A stretch of DNA of 8,148 nucleotides from Rhodobacter sp. (GTDB lineage Bacteria; Pseudomonadota; Alphaproteobacteria; Rhodobacterales; Rhodobacteraceae): the NCBI GenBank assembly GCA_027482795.1, contig JAIXVS010000198.1:1-8148 (forward strand), read 5' to 3'. The notes under the pieces were generated by a model. The model was not told the DNA's origin. It did no database searches and was given only the letters and a program-made list of their open reading frames with translations. Shown in pieces: positions 6,047-8,148 of this stretch. Numbering within the stretch: position 1 is the first letter of the stretch; each line of letters opens with the position of its first letter. A program made the translations under genes and the position numbers.

Positions 6047-6931
6047 CTAACCCAGGAAGCCCATGGAATAGCGCGGCGCAGCCTGCTTTTCGGCCAGAAA
6101 TGCCTGCAAAAGCGCGGGGTCGGGCGCGGCGGGGCTGGGGCCAAAGCGCGCGCCGTCCACGCCTGATGTGATGTAAAGGCAATCTAACCCTTCGCCGCCC
6201 GCGCCTGCGACATCGGTCGCAATCCCGTCACCGATGCACAGGATGCGCGCATCATCCGCGCCCAGTTCTGACAGCCGCGCGCGGGCGCGGTCGTAAATGG
6301 GCGGGTGCGGTTTGCCGAAATACAGGGTTTCGCCGCCCATCTTTCCATAGGCGGCGGCAAGGCCCCCTGCGCAATACAAAAGCTTGCCCGCGACATGCAC
6401 GGTGACATCGGGGTTGGCGCATAGCATTGGCAGGCCAAGGGTTTTGGCCATAAGCAGGGTTGCGCGGTAATCATCGGGGGTCTGGGTCATATCATCGGTC
6501 AGGCCCGTGCAAACAATGCCCTGCGCGCTGTCCATCGGTACGCGGGTGATGCCTGCGCTGGCCGCCAGCGCCGCCATGGAGGCATCAAAATCGGTAAAAA
6601 ACCCCTCATCTTTTGGCGCGCCGATGTGGTGCACCTGTTGCCCAACTGCGCCCGACAGCATGGCAAATTGCGCGGCTTGGCCCGATGTGACGATATCGTC
6701 AAAGCAGGTATCGGGCACGCCCATGGCGGCCAGATGGGCGGCCACATCGCGGCGCGGGCGGGGGGCGTTGGTGAGAAGTATCACCTTTTTGCCTGCCGCA
6801 CGAAAACCGTGCAGCGCCGCTACAGCTGCGGGAAAGGGCTGCGCGCCATTGTGCAAACAGCCCCACAGATCGCAAAACACTGCGTCATAATCGGCAGCGA
6901 TGCTGGCAATGGATGGGATGATTTGGGTCAT
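6047..6931 (-). CDS. HAD-superfamily subclass IIA hydrolase (TIGR01459-like)
   Basis: A 294-residue HAD-IIA protein of the kind annotated as TIGR01459 in alphaproteobacteria; its substrate is not known. Motif I is D21-L-W-G-C-L-H-N-G: the nucleophile Asp is present, but the second Asp of the usual DxD, the general acid/base, is Trp23. Motif II is LLTNAPRPR (52-60), the motif III lysine sits in GKPHPPIYD (206-214), and motif IV is GDGIATD (234-240). The subclass IIA cap lies between motifs II and III. From memory, DxWG is typical of this subfamily, so the change is probably not a lesion, but simple phosphatase activity should not be assumed. The gene starts 4 bases after the ppaC stop, with only a close AAGG (2 bases away), suggesting coupled expression with the pyrophosphatase. 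Cytoplasmic, no signal peptide. Confidence 0.88.
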   Translation of the reverse strand: MTQIIPSIASIAADYDAVFCDLWGCLHNGAQPFPAAVAALHGFRAAGKKVILLTNAPRPRRDVAAHLAAMGVPDTCFDDIVTSGQAAQFAMLSGAVGQQVHHIGAPKDEGFFTDFDASMAALAASAGITRVPMDSAQGIVCTGLTDDMTQTPDDYRATLLMAKTLGLPMLCANPDVTVHVAGKLLYCAGGLAAAYGKMGGETLYFGKPHPPIYDRARARLSELGADDARILCIGDGIATDVAGAGGEGLDCLYITSGVDGARFGPSPAAPDPALLQAFLAEKQAAPRYSMGFLG

Positions 6932-6935
6932 TGCC

Positions 6936-7856
6936 TTACAGTTTCAACGCAGGGATGATCTGCTTTTTGCGGCTCATCAAGCCGGGGATGACAACGGTAT
7001 CGCCCGTAACCTGCACGCCAAAGGATGCTTCGGCAAGGGTCTTCACCAGATCATTGGGCACGAGCAAAGTTGCTTCTTCGCGCAGAATGTCGATGACGAA
7101 CAGCAGCACTTGGTCTGCGCCGTCTTCTTTTGCGACGGCGTCCATCGATGCCATCAGGCTGGCCTTGCGATCCAAGATCACTTTCGGCGCGGTGGTTTCC
7201 AGCACGGAAATGCGCAATTCGCGCCCCGCCACGGTGTATTCTTTGCTGTCCATCCGCAAAAGCGCGGCATCCGAAAACGCGCCAACGTTTGACTTTGCTT
7301 CGAACAGTTTGGCGGCAAAATCGGGGATCGAAATGCCTAAATCGGCGGCCAGCTTTTCAGCAACGGCGCGGTCATGCGGCGTGGTGGTGGGGCTGCGAAA
7401 TTCCAACGTGTCGGACAGGATGCAAGACAGCATCAACCCCTTTACCCAATTTGGCATTTGCGCCGCATCCGCGCCCATAATGTCGTGCATTACAGTGGCG
7501 GTGCAGGCCAAGGGGCGGATGACAATGTCAATTGGGCCCGCGGTTTCTAGGCCCCCGACCAGTTTGTGATGGTCAATAATCGCGCGAATATCTAGGTCGT
7601 TTACGTTGCTGGGCAGTTCGGCGGGGTTGTTGGTATCGACAATCACCACAGGCGTGCCGGCGGCAATTTCGCCCACAATACGCGGCTTTGGGCAATCCCA
7701 TTGTGTGATAACAAAGGCGGCTTCGGTGTTCGGCTCGCCCAGCAAAACCGCCTCGGCAGGGGTTTTGCGTACTTCGTTCAGATACCATGCCCAAATGATG
7801 GGCGACCCTGTTGAATCGGTATCGGGGGATTTATGGCCAAAAACCAGCGTTGTCAT
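6936..7856 (-). CDS. ppaC: Manganese-dependent inorganic pyrophosphatase (family II)
   Basis: A 306-residue family II (DHH-superfamily) pyrophosphatase that hydrolyses PPi to two phosphates in the cytoplasm with Mn2+ or Co2+, pulling biosynthetic reactions forward. The DHH domain has FGHKSPDTDS (ligands H8, D12, D14), D74 in VDTNNP, D95-H96-H97 in IIDHHK, and D149 in ILSDTLEF. The spacing agrees with the metal ligands known from the Bacillus enzyme. The C-terminal DHHA2 domain ends with the substrate-binding SRKKQ (295-299). There are no inserted CBS domains. Two ATGs stand in tandem (7859 and 7856). AGGTGAT immediately upstream gives better spacing to the second, so that start is used; an in-frame upstream start at 7928 would add a basic tail that overlaps the promoter region. 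The gene is divergent from groES and precedes the HAD gene by 4 bases. Confidence 0.95.
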   Translation of the reverse strand: MTTLVFGHKSPDTDSTGSPIIWAWYLNEVRKTPAEAVLLGEPNTEAAFVITQWDCPKPRIVGEIAAGTPVVIVDTNNPAELPSNVNDLDIRAIIDHHKLVGGLETAGPIDIVIRPLACTATVMHDIMGADAAQMPNWVKGLMLSCILSDTLEFRSPTTTPHDRAVAEKLAADLGISIPDFAAKLFEAKSNVGAFSDAALLRMDSKEYTVAGRELRISVLETTAPKVILDRKASLMASMDAVAKEDGADQVLLFVIDILREEATLLVPNDLVKTLAEASFGVQVTGDTVVIPGLMSRKKQIIPALKL

Positions 7857-7859
7857 CAT

Positions 7860-7866
7860 ATCACCT
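7860..7866 (-). promoter_or_regulatory. Ribosome binding site of ppaC
   Basis: AGGTGAT on the minus strand abuts the first of two tandem ATG codons. The AGG core lies 4 bases from the first and 7 from the second, favouring the second. Confidence 0.55.
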
Positions 7867-7886
7867 AAGCTGTGGGGTTTGCGCGG

Positions 7887-7915
7887 CTTGTAGCGCGGCG
7901 CGCGCGCCTTGTCAC
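7887..7915 (-). promoter_or_regulatory. Candidate sigma-70-type promoter for ppaC
   Basis: On the minus strand GTGACA (7915-7910, 5/6 to consensus) and TACAAG (7892-7887, 4/6) are separated by exactly 17 bases. The predicted start near 7880 would leave a leader of about 20 bases. It is back to back with the groES promoter, the two -35 boxes being 31 bases apart. Confidence 0.45.
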
Positions 7916-7946
7916 CCAGCCCCTGCAATTTTTCGCGCGCAGGGCG

Positions 7947-7975
7947 TTGACAGGTGGCGGACGGATGCCTAGATG
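7947..7975 (+). promoter_or_regulatory. groESL promoter (sigma-70 type)
   Basis: A perfect -35 box TTGACA (7947-7952), a 17-base spacer and TAGATG (7970-7975) as the -10 box. The -10 match is only 3/6, but the expected transcription start near 7982 falls directly at the edge of the CIRCE operator, the usual arrangement for HrcA-repressed groESL operons. Confidence 0.7.
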
Positions 7976-7982
7976 CAAGTCG

Positions 7983-8009
7983 TTAGCACTCATACAAGGC
8001 GAGTGCTAA
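7983..8009 (+). promoter_or_regulatory. CIRCE operator (HrcA-binding inverted repeat)
   Basis: TTAGCACTC, nine bases, then GAGTGCTAA: an exact match to the CIRCE consensus in both arms and spacing. In established knowledge the heat-shock repressor HrcA binds this element and represses groESL until misfolded protein titrates GroEL. It lies at the predicted transcription start and 38 bases before the groES ATG, so it can also form a hairpin in the mRNA leader. Confidence 0.97.
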
Positions 8010-8047
8010 TCCCATTCAACCTGGAAAACTCAAGGGAGTCCCCCCAG

Positions 8048-8148
8048 ATGGCCTTTACACCATTGCAAGACCGTGTTCTGGTTCGCCGCCTCGAAGGCGA
8101 AGATAAAACCAAGGGCGGGCTGATCATTCCTGACAGCGCCAAAGAAAA
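8048..8148 (+). CDS. groES: Co-chaperonin GroES, N-terminal part (3'-truncated by window)
   Basis: The first 33 codons of GroES, the heptameric 10-kDa lid of the GroEL folding chamber. The N-terminus is characteristic: FTPLQDRVLVRRLE (residues 3-16) forms the first strands, and the following EDKTKGGLIIPDSAKE is the mobile loop that binds GroEL, with the conserved GG and hydrophobic residues at 23-27. AAGGGAG lies 9 bases before the ATG. The gene continues past the window edge and normally reads into groEL. Expression should be heat-inducible, since a CIRCE element and a good -35 box lie directly upstream. The family call is very sure even from this fragment. Confidence 0.96.
   Translation, partial: MAFTPLQDRVLVRRLEGEDKTKGGLIIPDSAKE

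Noticed and set aside
7857..7928. Longer ppaC with a 24-residue basic N-terminal extension
   Set aside because: It would cover the candidate promoter and the ribosome site. Family II pyrophosphatases start just before the FGHKSPDTD motif.
1..8148. Search by eye for CRISPR repeats, tRNA genes, insertion sequence ends, riboswitches (including an FMN type before ribF) and toxin-antitoxin pairs
   Set aside because: No repeated spacer pattern, cloverleaf, transposase or toxin pair seen. The gap before ribF is only 35 bases, too short for an FMN riboswitch.

Overview
The window looks like an ordinary chromosomal stretch from an alphaproteobacterium, most likely Rhodobacterales (Rhodobacteraceae/Roseobacter type). 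The reasons are a GC content of roughly 60% in the core genes, the protein types present (a HAD-IIA protein with a D-x-W-G motif, a family II Mn-dependent pyrophosphatase, a CIRCE-controlled groES) and their arrangement. The taxonomic placement is inference from recalled family features, not a search result. There is no tRNA, rRNA, CRISPR array or recognisable insertion sequence. No stretch longer than about 200 bases lacks a gene or gene-associated signal.

Left part, plus strand (1-2455): the C-terminal protease half of the membrane protease FtsH is followed by a hairpin terminator. Next come a CorA-type magnesium channel and a MOSC-domain protein 32 bases further on, probably one transcript.

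Middle (2456-3058): a short low-GC island (about 46% GC in the gene and 43% in the flanking spacer, against up to about 70% in the adjoining gene ends, hand-counted). It sits exactly between two convergently ending core genes and holds one unrecognised 151-residue protein on the minus strand. This is the most unusual part of the window and looks horizontally acquired.

Right part, minus strand, read from right to left (7856 down to 3059): family II inorganic pyrophosphatase (ppaC) and a HAD-IIA hydrolase 4 bases later. After a 126-base gap with a hairpin come a MaoC-type (R)-hydratase, the bifunctional riboflavin kinase/FAD synthetase RibF, a YcgN-type cysteine-cluster protein and a threonine-aldolase-like PLP enzyme. 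The last three overlap by four bases each (ATGA, then TTGA), so they appear translationally coupled. The aldolase most likely starts at a TTG codon.

Far right (7857-8148): a divergent control region carries back-to-back promoters for ppaC (minus) and groES (plus). A perfect CIRCE operator (HrcA-binding inverted repeat) sits at the groES transcription start, and the first 33 codons of GroES follow before the window ends.

I found no convincing new multi-gene system. The points most worth checking are the low-GC orphan gene, the TTG-coupled aldolase start and the ribF-linked cluster with its atypical HAD protein.
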